NCBI RefSeq assembly: GCF_027111315.2
Contig: NZ_CP114289.2
Coordinates: 558,001-622,000 of the forward strand
DNA: 64,000 nucleotides
Direction of reading: 5' to 3'
DNA from: Flavobacterium limnophilum
Lineage (GTDB): Bacteria; Bacteroidota; Bacteroidia; Flavobacteriales; Flavobacteriaceae
The position numbers and the translations under genes are program-made. The notes beneath the pieces were generated by a model that worked only from the letters and a program-made list of their open reading frames with translations, did no database searches and was not told the origin of the DNA. Below are positions 8,630 through 16,729 of the stretch, in pieces (positions within the stretch are counted from its first letter, which is position 1; every line of letters starts with the position of its first letter).

Positions 8630-10540
8630 TTATTTGGTTTTAGGTTCTTCTTTTTCGTTTTTGGCATCCATCATTTCCATTAATTTCATTCCCAAAAGTC
8701 CACTGATTCCTCCATCGGAACCTGAACTTCCTGAAATTAATACATCTGGAATTACCTTGATTTTTCCTTTTCCAATTTCTTCCGTGATTTTGTATTTGGT
8801 AAAATTATCGCCACCCATCGCAGAAACCTGCAATTGATAAGCTTCGGCGGTAGATTGACCAATCGCCTTGATTTTTTCTGCTTCGGCCAAACCGGTTTTT
8901 GAGATTCTTTCGGCTTCTGCGCTGGCGGTTAGTTTTGTAGCTTCGGCTTGTGCTCCGGCTCTTGCTTTTGTGGCTTCCGCTTCGGCATTGGCACGCATTT
9001 TAGTGGCTTCGGCTTCGGCATTCACGTTTAGTTTTAAACTTGTGGCGTCTCCTTCGGCTTTTTTAACGGTGGCATCGGCCGTTCTTTGGGCGATTTCCAC
9101 ACTTTGCGAAGCTTTCACGATTTCTTTTTGCATATCGGCAATGGCGGTTTCTTTTTCCACGCCTTGACGTTGTTCTTGCGCCATTCTTTGGGTTTGATAG
9201 GTTTTTTGCTCTTCCTCGGCAATTTTTCTGTCGGTCAAGGTTTTCATCAAGGATTCCGGAGGAACGATGTCTCCAATCAAGGTATCAACGGCATTCACAT
9301 TGTATTCGTCCAAAACTACTTTGATGTGGTTTTTGGCCGATTCCTGACGTTCTTTTCTGGTCGAAAGAAACGAAATCACGTCGCTTTCCTGAGCCGAGTT
9401 TCTAAAATAGTTGCCAATGGTTGGTTCCAAAACTTGGGAAACCAGATTGTTCATGCTACCGAAACGGGCAATCACTTTTGGCGCTTCGTTGGCAGGAACG
9501 TGGATAATTTGGGAAACATCCAGATTGAAAGGGAAACCGTCTTTGGAACGAACCGTAATCGTGGACAGGTTTTGATCCAAGTTATGGGATTCACTTCTGG
9601 CATCGGCCCAGTTCAAAACCAAGTTGGTTGTAGGAACAGGCTCCAGTTTTGTCGTGTATTTGTTAAGCGCATATTTTCCGGGTCCAAAAGGTTCCATCCA
9701 AACTCCGCGTTGTCCTTTTGAAACGATATTTCCGTGTTTGAAAGTGTCTCCTGTGACATCTTGACCATCTTCTCCAATATAAGAAATCACTACGCCAACA
9801 TAACCAATTGGAACATCGGTCATTGGGGTTTGCTCAATTTGAATCGCCCAAGAATTGATGTAATAGGAACCGGCAAGCATCACTTGAGGTTGCAATCCAC
9901 GATTTCCACCATTTTTTAGAAACTGGTCAAAATCTTGAAAGTTGTTGTGGTTGTCCACGAATTTACCGGCAATTTGTCCAATTGGAATAGGTTCACCATC
10001 CATTGCCGTTACGATTCCCACCATATTTTCGGAAATCACGATTTGCGGAGCTACTACAACTTCAAACAAAAAAGTATTAATACGATAAGATCCTGTGGTA
10101 ATAAATGCCGATTGACGTCCTTTTTGTCCTCCATTGTCCAAAAATAAAGTCGCATCCTGGAAATTGTCGGAACTTACTTTTTGGGCAAGAATTCGACCCG
10201 TAGGTATTTCGGCACCATCTTTACTCAATAACAATCCGATATTTCCTTCTGGAATAATGGTAAACGGACTCATATTTACCGAGTATTGCCAAGGCCACAT
10301 TCCCCAATACAATCCGGGAGCTAGAGTTTTTGCCTGAAAACCTGCTTCGCCTTTGGTGGCGATAATTCGGCCGTCGGGCAATGATTTTTCGGCTCCAAAG
10401 AGCACAAATTTCTTGGTCACTAAACCAATTCGATCTTCCGGAACGATGACCATTCCGAAGAAAACACGTAAAACAAATTTGTAAAGAACTAAACATAAAA
10501 GGAATAAAAGTAACCACCAATAATCTGTAAGAGCTGTCAT
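8630..10540 (-). CDS. Flotillin-like SPFH/band-7 membrane-scaffold protein
   Basis: A 636-residue protein. An N-terminal membrane segment (about residues 8-28) is followed by an extended SPFH region with EDRIGLVTKKFVLFG and repeated I-x-P-E-x-x-I/V-G units. From about residue 430 comes a long Ala/Glu/Lys-rich helical flotillin region (EAEATKMRANAEAEATKARA and similar), then a GGISGLLG-type Gly-rich tail. Flotillins oligomerise into membrane microdomain scaffolds. No NfeD gene, the usual partner, is adjacent. It has its own consensus promoter and terminator, so it is monocistronic. Confidence 0.85.
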   Translation of the reverse strand: MTALTDYWWLLLFLLCLVLYKFVLRVFFGMVIVPEDRIGLVTKKFVLFGAEKSLPDGRIIATKGEAGFQAKTLAPGLYWGMWPWQYSVNMSPFTIIPEGNIGLLLSKDGAEIPTGRILAQKVSSDNFQDATLFLDNGGQKGRQSAFITTGSYRINTFLFEVVVAPQIVISENMVGIVTAMDGEPIPIGQIAGKFVDNHNNFQDFDQFLKNGGNRGLQPQVMLAGSYYINSWAIQIEQTPMTDVPIGYVGVVISYIGEDGQDVTGDTFKHGNIVSKGQRGVWMEPFGPGKYALNKYTTKLEPVPTTNLVLNWADARSESHNLDQNLSTITVRSKDGFPFNLDVSQIIHVPANEAPKVIARFGSMNNLVSQVLEPTIGNYFRNSAQESDVISFLSTRKERQESAKNHIKVVLDEYNVNAVDTLIGDIVPPESLMKTLTDRKIAEEEQKTYQTQRMAQEQRQGVEKETAIADMQKEIVKASQSVEIAQRTADATVKKAEGDATSLKLNVNAEAEATKMRANAEAEATKARAGAQAEATKLTASAEAERISKTGLAEAEKIKAIGQSTAEAYQLQVSAMGGDNFTKYKITEEIGKGKIKVIPDVLISGSSGSDGGISGLLGMKLMEMMDAKNEKEEPKTK

Positions 10541-10894
10541 ATTTTTAATATTAAATTACCTATCAAAAATAGAATATTTTTTGAATTTTACTACAAAAAA
10601 ATAATAATTTAACGTTTGAATAATCTTACTAATGCGAAGTGGTTAAATTGTGAACTTTTTTGAGGATTTTTATATTAGTTCTGCAAGAAATTATTCAGAA
10701 TTAGATTATGAGTTAGGAATAATTTTGGTAGATTTACTTCGTCGATTTGGATAAAGCCTTAGGTGTTTTATGGGCTTGTTGAAGTGGGCACAGAATGCAA
10801 TTCTGCGCTAACCAAACAAAGACTATTTTGCATATCCAAGCGATTGGGATTGGCGGTGAAGGAGGATTAAAAATAGGAATTAAATTTTAATATT
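10541..10894. other. 354-nt intergenic gap with a palindrome
   Basis: Apart from the flotillin promoter, this gap has no convincing gene. A short open stretch (about 10650-10752) reads FEDFYISSARNYSELDYELG before a stop and could be a gene remnant. GCACAGAATGCAATTCTGCGC near 10788-10808 is a near-perfect palindrome. Confidence 0.35.
10564..10597 (-). promoter_or_regulatory. Bacteroidota promoter of the flotillin gene
   Basis: On the minus strand TTTG (10597-10594), a 22-nt spacer and TATTTTTG (10571-10564) match the TTTG/TAnnTTTG consensus. The gene starts 24 nt further on. Confidence 0.55.
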
Positions 10895-11314
10895 ATGAAA
10901 AAAATATCAAGCAAAACAACGTACTTTCGAAAAAAAATTATACCAATAATTCTTTTACTAAATATATTGATGTTGTTTTTTGGTTTTACAATTTTTGATT
11001 TTACATTTAAAAATTTAGCATTTATATTTTTTCCAACTTTAATTTTTTTATTTGTATGGATATTTAAGTTTAGAAAATTAGAAGTAGTTTATTTAGGTAA
11101 TAAATATCTAGTGGTTAACGACGAAAAAATATTATTTGAGAATATTATCTCAATTAATAAAAAAAGTTCATTATGTTATAAACTGAAATATCAAATAGAT
11201 AATACAATAAAGTCGATAATTTTTATGGTTGATTCATTTCCTACTTTTCCTACTTAAACTCCTGATTTTGTGAAAGAAATTAGAGAATTTGTAGAAAAAA
11301 ATGAAAAGCATTAA
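10895..11314 (+). pseudogene. Small two-helix membrane protein interrupted by a late stop codon
   Basis: The frame opens at ATG 10895. It encodes two hydrophobic helices (about residues 14-34 and 38-54) and then a soluble tail containing VYLGNKYLVVNDEKILFENI. A TAA at 11255-11257 stops it after 120 residues, but the same frame continues for 18 more codons (TPDFVKEIREFVEKNEKH) to a second stop at 11312-11314. The continuation looks like a natural amphipathic C-terminus, so the TAA is probably a nonsense mutation, although a 120-residue product could still be made. The region is much more AT-rich than its neighbours. Function unknown. Confidence 0.5.
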
Positions 11315-11353
11315 TCAGTTGCGTTAATTCCTATTCTCTAATCTATATAGCCA

Positions 11354-12256
11354 TTATTTAGCCCTCAATTTAGCCAGTTCCTCGAATAATTCTTTCTCTT
11401 TTTCGGTAAGATGTGTGGGTATCACGATTTGGTAGGTAATGTATAAATCGCCAAATACTCCCTCTTTTTTATAGACAGGAAATCCTTTGCCTTTCAGTTT
11501 TACTTTGGTGCCGTTTTGGGTTCCGGGCAATACTTTTAGTTTTACTTTTCCGTCGAAGGTGTCTACGGTAATTTCTCCGCCCAAGATGGCGCTGTATAAA
11601 TCCAAATCCACGGTGGAATAGAGATTGTGATTCTCCAATTTGAATTTGGTATTATTCGCAATGGTGAAAGTGATGTACAGATCTCCTTTTGGACCGCCAT
11701 TTGCACCTTCGGCACCCATACCGCTGATTTTTATGACTTGACCGTTTTCCACTCCAGCGGGAATGGTGAGCCTTATTTTTTTGCCATTGATAGTTAATTC
11801 TCGTTTTTGAGTGGTGTAAACGTCTTTCAAATCGAGGTTTAGTTCGGCATTGTAATCGCCGCCTTTGGACGGTCTGGTCTGACCTCTTCCTCCTGCGGAA
11901 CGCGATCCAAACATGGATTCAAAAAAATCGGAAAAATCGCCACCACCCGAGAATCCTTCAAAACCACCAAAACCTCCTTGTTGTCCGCCACCACGAGATT
12001 GTTGTTGTCTTTGTTTTTCGAATTCTTCGGAATGTTGCCAGTTTTCGCCATATTGATCGTATTTCTTGCGGTTCTCGGGATGGCTCAAAACTTCGTTGGC
12101 CTCATTGACTTCCTTGAATTTTTGTTCGGCTTCCTTGTCGTTGGGATTTAAGTCGGGATGGTATTTTCGGGCGAGTTTTCGATATGCTTTTTTTACATCG
12201 GCCTCCGTTGCATTTTTGTCGATTCCCAATATTTTGTAATAGTCTATAAATGCCAT
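11354..12256 (-). CDS. DnaJ-family cochaperone, CbpA type
   Basis: A 300-residue type II J-protein. Residues 1-70 are the J domain with the essential HPD in RKYHPDLNPNDKEA. Residues about 75-125 are a Gly/Phe/Gln-rich linker. The rest is the two-lobed substrate-binding domain, with LTIPAGVENGQVIKISGMG and KLKVLPGTQNGTKVKLKGKG. The CXXCXGXG zinc fingers of classical DnaJ are absent, which points to CbpA. It would stimulate DnaK ATPase in the cytoplasm. No dnaK, grpE or cbpM is beside it. Confidence 0.9.
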   Translation of the reverse strand: MAFIDYYKILGIDKNATEADVKKAYRKLARKYHPDLNPNDKEAEQKFKEVNEANEVLSHPENRKKYDQYGENWQHSEEFEKQRQQQSRGGGQQGGFGGFEGFSGGGDFSDFFESMFGSRSAGGRGQTRPSKGGDYNAELNLDLKDVYTTQKRELTINGKKIRLTIPAGVENGQVIKISGMGAEGANGGPKGDLYITFTIANNTKFKLENHNLYSTVDLDLYSAILGGEITVDTFDGKVKLKVLPGTQNGTKVKLKGKGFPVYKKEGVFGDLYITYQIVIPTHLTEKEKELFEELAKLRAK

Positions 12257-12435
12257 TTTACATCGTTTTTCTGATTGCCGTTCTTTTGATTAGTTGTATA
12301 ATGTTGCACAATATTTAGATAAATTTCATTTGACATCTAAATAATTCTAATTGTTTCGACTTGTTTTACATATCAAATTTAATCATTTTTAGCTTGTTAA
12401 AAAAGGAATAAAGGGTTTTATTACAAAGTGTTATA

Positions 12436-12463
12436 AAAAAAAGTAAAGAGCCTCGAATGAGGC
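12436..12463 (-). terminator. Intrinsic terminator after the reverse transcriptase gene
   Basis: On the minus strand GCCTC-ATTC-GAGGC is followed by TCTTTACTTTTTTTT. The stem is short (5 bp, GC-rich), but position and T-run fit a terminator for the upstream reverse transcriptase gene. Confidence 0.6.
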
Positions 12464-12495
12464 CCTGAACATTAGTTTTTAAAAGAAAAATTATC

Positions 12496-13557
12496 TTAAG
12501 CCAGTTGTGGCATGGCTTTTTTAATTTTCAAATCCTCTTTCTTTTTTAGGTCAATGAGCCATGTTTTGTATTCGATAAATTCAGTGTCTTTGGGGTTTAT
12601 TTGCAACACAAAATTTATTTTTCCCAACAAATGTTCCAGATAATTTTTTTGCTTGATTTCTTTGAACACGCGGTGTTCGTCCAAACCAAATTTCTTGATG
12701 TAGTACATCGCTTGTCGCAATGCGTTGCGTTTTTTGAAGGTGACTTGTGGTTTGTCGTTGACCACAATTCCAGTCACGGTTTGTTGTTTGTCGGGTGTCA
12801 TCAGTTTTGTTTTGCTTTTATTGAGGCGAAGATTCAGGTTTTTGATGGTTTCGACAACTTTTTCAAGGAGTTCGTCTTCGTCAAAATCGCCCGAAAAGCT
12901 TAGGTCATCGGCATAACGGGTGTACCTGATTTTTCGTTTTTTGCAAAAATCGGCAATGATGCCGTCGGCTTCTTTAAAAACAAGATTGGAAAGGTAAGGG
13001 CTTGTTGGTGCGCCTTGCGGCAAGCCGTTATCTCGAGTGCAAAGTTTTGCCAGTAGATTTGAAACCATTTTAGAATAGCCCAATTCAAGAAAAACTTTTT
13101 CTACCAATTCCATTTTTATGGAGGGAAAGAAATTTTCCAAATCCAGCGTGAATACTTTGGGTTGTTTTTTATGGAATTTCAGGTTTTCCATAAGACGGGT
13201 TTTGGCTTTATAAGCTTTGGCAAAAGGACTCACCGACACTTTTTCGAGAATGTTTTCGAGAATCCAGATTTGAATTTCCTTCAAGCTGGGAAGCGGTTCG
13301 GATATGGGTCTTTTTGTTCTGTTTTTTTTGGTGATTTCAAAATCTCGATAGAAATAGGAGGTATGCAGTGCGGCTTTTTTGAGGTATTCTTTTTTGTAGC
13401 CCACGAGTTCGGCAAGATGTTCAGGATTGTATATTATGGGAACATTGTTTGAAGACAATACTTCGGCATAGTCCAGACAATGCTTGATATTATTTTTTGA
13501 CAAGCCTTTTTTGGTGGCTTCGGCTGTAAAATCGTCTTTGTATTTTGTGAAATCCAT
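12496..13557 (-). CDS. Retron-type reverse transcriptase
   Basis: A 353-residue RT when started at ATG 13557; ATG 13572 is an equally possible in-frame start. A longer frame to 13677 would run through the structured RNA upstream. The catalytic YADD is at 215-218 (RYTRYADDLSFSG) and the RT2-like LPQGAPTSP at 179-187. Two retron hallmarks are visible: NLKFH at 125-129, one change from the region-X NAxxH motif, just before LDLENFFPSI, and VTG at 261-263 in QTVTGIVVNDKP (region Y). No maturase, endonuclease or fused effector domain is present. Directly upstream lies a five-hairpin RNA region and a 37-codon ORF. Retron RTs make msDNA from such an RNA and act in phage defence. Class is well supported; activity is inferred. 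Confidence 0.85.
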   Translation of the reverse strand: MDFTKYKDDFTAEATKKGLSKNNIKHCLDYAEVLSSNNVPIIYNPEHLAELVGYKKEYLKKAALHTSYFYRDFEITKKNRTKRPISEPLPSLKEIQIWILENILEKVSVSPFAKAYKAKTRLMENLKFHKKQPKVFTLDLENFFPSIKMELVEKVFLELGYSKMVSNLLAKLCTRDNGLPQGAPTSPYLSNLVFKEADGIIADFCKKRKIRYTRYADDLSFSGDFDEDELLEKVVETIKNLNLRLNKSKTKLMTPDKQQTVTGIVVNDKPQVTFKKRNALRQAMYYIKKFGLDEHRVFKEIKQKNYLEHLLGKINFVLQINPKDTEFIEYKTWLIDLKKKEDLKIKKAMPQLA

Positions 13558-13575
13558 GGCTTTTAAAATCATTAA

Positions 13576-13725
13576 TGGAGCGGGAAATGAAATTCCCACT
13601 CCAGTTAAGAACACGGGTTTAAAAGTCTCGGAGCTCTGCGGAGAGATTCTTTTAAACACAGTTGCTTGAAAAAGCATTCCATTACAGAGTAGTGACTCAC
13701 GACTCCTCGTCGGCCATTGCCAACG
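13576..13725 (-). ncRNA. Candidate retron msr-msd RNA (five hairpins)
   Basis: On the minus strand five hairpins follow each other. I: CGTTGGC/GCCGACG with loop AATG (13725-13708). II: GGAGTcGTG/CACtACTCT (13706-13686). III: TGCTT/AAGCA with loop TTTC (13676-13663). IV: a long stem TTTAAAAG-TCTC/GAGA-CTTTTAAA (13656-13618). V: TGGAGTGGGAA/TTCCCGCTCCA with loop TTTCAT (13603-13576). Short stems followed by a long stem just before an RT gene is the layout of retron msr-msd. The flanking a1/a2 repeat pair and the branching G were not identified, so the boundaries are uncertain. Confidence 0.6.
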
Positions 13726-13740
13726 AAATCTTTAGAAAAA

Positions 13741-13854
13741 CTAGAAGTTCAATTCGTTTTTACGTGGAACAAAAATGGTTTTTTTGTCCAGTTTTGGAAT
13801 TTTACTCTTCCCATCTTTTTGGATCCATTCTTCTTTTTTTTTATTTGATTCCAT
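13741..13854 (-). CDS. 37-residue ORF upstream of the retron-like RNA
   Basis: ATG at 13854 to TAG at 13741-13743 gives a 37-residue, strongly basic product (starts MESNKKKEEWIQKDGKSKIP, later KKTIFVPRKNELNF). It lies on the same strand as the candidate ncRNA and RT, ends 15 nt before hairpin I, and has no overlap with other genes. The mix of charged and hydrophobic residues (IFVP) looks like protein rather than random AT-rich sequence, but the length makes this weak. It may be an accessory or effector peptide of the locus, or chance. Confidence 0.4.
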   Translation of the reverse strand: MESNKKKEEWIQKDGKSKIPKLDKKTIFVPRKNELNF

Positions 13855-13971
13855 TTTAAAAACTTTTTATTTTTAAATAATTATAAATCAGTAAATTAGT
13901 GATTCGTAATAAGTATAAATTTACGAAAAATTTATTTCAAAATAGGTATAAAATGTTTATTTTTTTAATCG

Positions 13972-15135
13972 TCAATACAATTTTCTAAATCGTTTGTGAG
14001 GCAAATAAGTGATGATGATTTCGATTGTTCTTGTAGTCCAATACGAAATCCAATTGTTGAATTTAGAGAATAATCCATCTGTCAATTGCCGTGATTCAGG
14101 AGTTATTTTTTCGCATTGCGCCATAATTTGGTCGAGATGCGTGAGATAATTATTGGAAAAATCGGCAGAGTGGATTCCCACGTTCATTTCGATGCTCCCA
14201 AAAGAGCTCAAGTTATTCAGGTTGAAAGAACCAATTGTGGTCCAACTATTGTCTATAACGGCAGTTTTTCCGTGTAAAATGGATGATTTCCATTCGTACA
14301 ATTCGATGTTGTATTTTAGTAATTTGGAGTATAAATGGCAACTGGCGCGTCTTGCCATTGGAATATCGGATATTCCGGATAGGATTAATTTAACTTTTAC
14401 GTTATTTCGGGAAGCTTTTTTCAGTGTGGCAACCAATTTTCTGCCTGGAAGAAAATAACTTCCCACGATTACAATCTCTTTTTGGGCTTCGCCAATGGAT
14501 TTTATGTAGGCTTTATAGATAGCGTTTTTCCTTTTCAGCCAATCATTTTGGAGAACGCTAACGACAACTTCTCCATTATAATTCACAACCGAAGCTATTT
14601 TCTTTCTGCTCACGCGTCTTTTTTTGAAATAAATGTCCGAACATAATTTAGCGAGTGATACTCCCATTTTTTCATCTTGTATTTGAACGGCATAGTCAAG
14701 CCAGGGAAGCGAAGTTTGTGTTCCATGGTATTTGTCGGCAATGTTGATTCCGCCAATTAATACGGTTTTTGAATCGGAAACGACCACTTTGTGATGCAAT
14801 CTTCTGCCGAGATAAAAGGAACTTGCCGAGAATAAAGGGGAGAAAAGACGAATGTTGATTCCGTATTGTGACAGTTCATCCAGAATTCCCTTTGGAAACG
14901 AAAACGAGCCAAAACCGTCGAGTAAAATGTATATTTTCACATTTCGGCGAGCGGCTTCTTTCAGCAAGTCAATCATTTTTTTGCCAACAGTATCGTAATC
15001 GAAAATATAGGTTTGGATATGGATCTCGGATTTGGATTCCAAAATGATGCGTTCCAATCGGGCAAAATAATCTTCGCCACTATGGACTAGTTCCATGAAT
15101 TTTGTTGTGGAAATAGTAGTGTCGTTATGCAGCAT
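13972..15135 (-). CDS. Phospholipase D-family protein (cardiolipin synthase-like)
   Basis: A 387-residue protein with two PLD catalytic motifs: HHKVVVSDSKTVLIGGINIAD in the first half and HGKTAVIDNSWTTIGSFNLN in the second. The pair is diagnostic of the HKD superfamily; the overall layout resembles ClsB-type cardiolipin synthases, which lack N-terminal membrane helices. The likely reaction is phosphatidyl transfer at the inner membrane. Its start overlaps the end of the site-2 protease gene by 11 nt, indicating translational coupling. Another PLD phosphodiesterase activity cannot be excluded. Confidence 0.85.
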   Translation of the reverse strand: MLHNDTTISTTKFMELVHSGEDYFARLERIILESKSEIHIQTYIFDYDTVGKKMIDLLKEAARRNVKIYILLDGFGSFSFPKGILDELSQYGINIRLFSPLFSASSFYLGRRLHHKVVVSDSKTVLIGGINIADKYHGTQTSLPWLDYAVQIQDEKMGVSLAKLCSDIYFKKRRVSRKKIASVVNYNGEVVVSVLQNDWLKRKNAIYKAYIKSIGEAQKEIVIVGSYFLPGRKLVATLKKASRNNVKVKLILSGISDIPMARRASCHLYSKLLKYNIELYEWKSSILHGKTAVIDNSWTTIGSFNLNNLSSFGSIEMNVGIHSADFSNNYLTHLDQIMAQCEKITPESRQLTDGLFSKFNNWISYWTTRTIEIIITYLPHKRFRKLY

Positions 15136-16225
15136 GGGCTCTTTTTGCTTTAACCTCTTTTATTAAAATAAACTCCAAAAGATTTTCCGTGTCCAAGGTG
15201 CCAATGAGTTGGTTGTCTTCGATTACGAGCATTAAAGTATGTTTATTTTTGTAAACCAATTCAAAAACATCTTCCAAAAGAGAATCGGCTTGGAGCATGA
15301 TTAAATCCCTGTCAATAATGGAAGACAGCTCCGTTTCATCCTCTTTTTTAGACAATGCTTCCATGATTTGTTCGCGGTTCAATGTTCCCATCGGGATGCC
15401 GTTTTCGGTCACCAAAAAATGTTTGTTTTGACTGTCAAGCATCAATTTTACTGCTGTTTCCAGCGTTTCATTGTAGTCGATGGTTGGATATTGTTTCATC
15501 AGTACATCTCGAACTTTGTAGCCTTTGAGCATGTGTTTCGACTCGGTATATTCAGACTCGATTTGGGCGCCCATAAAAACAAATATACCAATAAATATCA
15601 AAAATGGATTGGAGAAAAAGCCTAAAAAGATAAATCCCAGTGCCAATACTTGGCCTATTCGTGCCGCAATTTTTGTGGCATGATGTCTTTCCAACTTATA
15701 AGACAACAAGGCTCGAAGTACTCTTCCGCCATCCATCGGGAAAGCAGGAATTAAATTGAAAACCGCCAAAACCATGTTCACCAAATAGAAATTAAGGAAA
15801 AAATTACCGGCATTCACTCCATTGGCCAATTGGGCGACCATTTCTTCCGAAGTATTGGGCAAGGTGATGAACAAGCTGGTTACAAAAGCCAAGACTATAT
15901 TGACCAATGGTCCTGCAAAGGCAACCGCTAATTCTTCAGAGGGTTTTTCGGGCAATCTTTCTAATCGTGCCAATCCGCCAATGGGCAAAAGCGTGATGTC
16001 CTTGGTTTTTATATTGTACTTTTTAGCGGTCAAGGCGTGTCCCAACTCGTGCAATAAAACGGTTAGAAAAATGCATAAAACAAATAACACGGACCATAAA
16101 ATTTGTGTCGCATTTTGACCCGCTTTATAGTTGACGTAAACAATGAATAGAATTAACAACGAGAATGTCCAGTGAATAAACAGGCCGATTCCCACAATGT
16201 TCCCGAGTTTGAATGATCCTTTCAT
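15125..16225 (-). CDS. Site-2 protease family protein with CBS domains (M50B)
   Basis: A 366-residue intramembrane zinc metalloprotease. HELGH at residues 59-63 within a membrane segment provides two zinc ligands and the catalytic Glu. FPMDGGRVLRALL (about residue 165) provides the third ligand. About six membrane segments are followed from residue 235 by a tandem CBS pair (VRDVLMKQYPTIDY, LFDTENLLEF-like strand LIGTLDTENLLEF), as in Rip3-type enzymes that sense adenine nucleotides. It is the first gene of a two-gene unit with the PLD protein. Its substrate is unknown. Confidence 0.9.
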   Translation of the reverse strand: MKGSFKLGNIVGIGLFIHWTFSLLILFIVYVNYKAGQNATQILWSVLFVLCIFLTVLLHELGHALTAKKYNIKTKDITLLPIGGLARLERLPEKPSEELAVAFAGPLVNIVLAFVTSLFITLPNTSEEMVAQLANGVNAGNFFLNFYLVNMVLAVFNLIPAFPMDGGRVLRALLSYKLERHHATKIAARIGQVLALGFIFLGFFSNPFLIFIGIFVFMGAQIESEYTESKHMLKGYKVRDVLMKQYPTIDYNETLETAVKLMLDSQNKHFLVTENGIPMGTLNREQIMEALSKKEDETELSSIIDRDLIMLQADSLLEDVFELVYKNKHTLMLVIEDNQLIGTLDTENLLEFILIKEVKAKRAHAA

Positions 16226-16342
16226 TTGTTTGAATTTTTAATGTGATTATCTCTAATATTGTCTAAAAAAACAAGAAATTACCAATGCATCTTGTTTATA
16301 AAGTTAAGAATAAAATAGTAATTATCAGTATAATATGGGGTT

Positions 16343-16729
16343 TTACTTTCGTTTTGCTACTCTTTTCTTTAAGTCAAAATAAATACTAACGGAAAATGCC
16401 GCAAAAAACACAAGTACAGTTGTCGTGTCCACCCAATTTTCGGGTAGATTAACTCCGGTTATTTTTAGAATCAAGAAATGAATATAGGAATTGCTCGAGT
16501 CATTATAACCCAAAAGTTGGCGCACTTTCCAATGCCAATCCGTAAACGGACAATAGCCAATTCCATAGAAAATTCCCAACACAAACCAAGAAAAAGCGGT
16601 AAGTGACAGCGAAATTAAATTGGCTAATCGCCACTTCGGGACAATCCATCCCAAAACATTGAACAGGATCAGGACGCCGTGAAACAGGATAAAAAAATAG
16701 TCGATTATATGAAGCATCAGTTTGCTCAT
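16343..16729 (-). CDS. DUF2784 family membrane protein
   Basis: A 128-residue protein with four predicted membrane helices. It carries the DUF2784 signatures FHGVLILFNVLGWIVP and GYCPFTDWHWKVRQLLGY. The start at 16729 overlaps the stop of the P-type ATPase gene as ATGA, which supports it over a longer frame start and shows translational coupling. No biochemical role is known for the family. Its position suggests co-expression with the ATPase. Confidence 0.82.
   Translation of the reverse strand: MSKLMLHIIDYFFILFHGVLILFNVLGWIVPKWRLANLISLSLTAFSWFVLGIFYGIGYCPFTDWHWKVRQLLGYNDSSNSYIHFLILKITGVNLPENWVDTTTVLVFFAAFSVSIYFDLKKRVAKRK

Noticed and set aside
10650..10752. Short open stretch FEDFYISSARN... 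as a gene
   Set aside because: Only about 33 codons with at best a GTG start and no second supporting feature; noted as a possible remnant in the gap entry.
12496..13557. Reverse transcriptase as a group II intron or diversity-generating retroelement
   Set aside because: No maturase/endonuclease domain, no intron-like RNA ends, and no template/variable repeat pair or Avd gene nearby; the VTG motif fits retrons.
13558..13677. N-terminal extension of the reverse transcriptase to 13677
   Set aside because: The extra 40 residues run through hairpins IV and V of the candidate ncRNA and look unlike an RT N-terminus.
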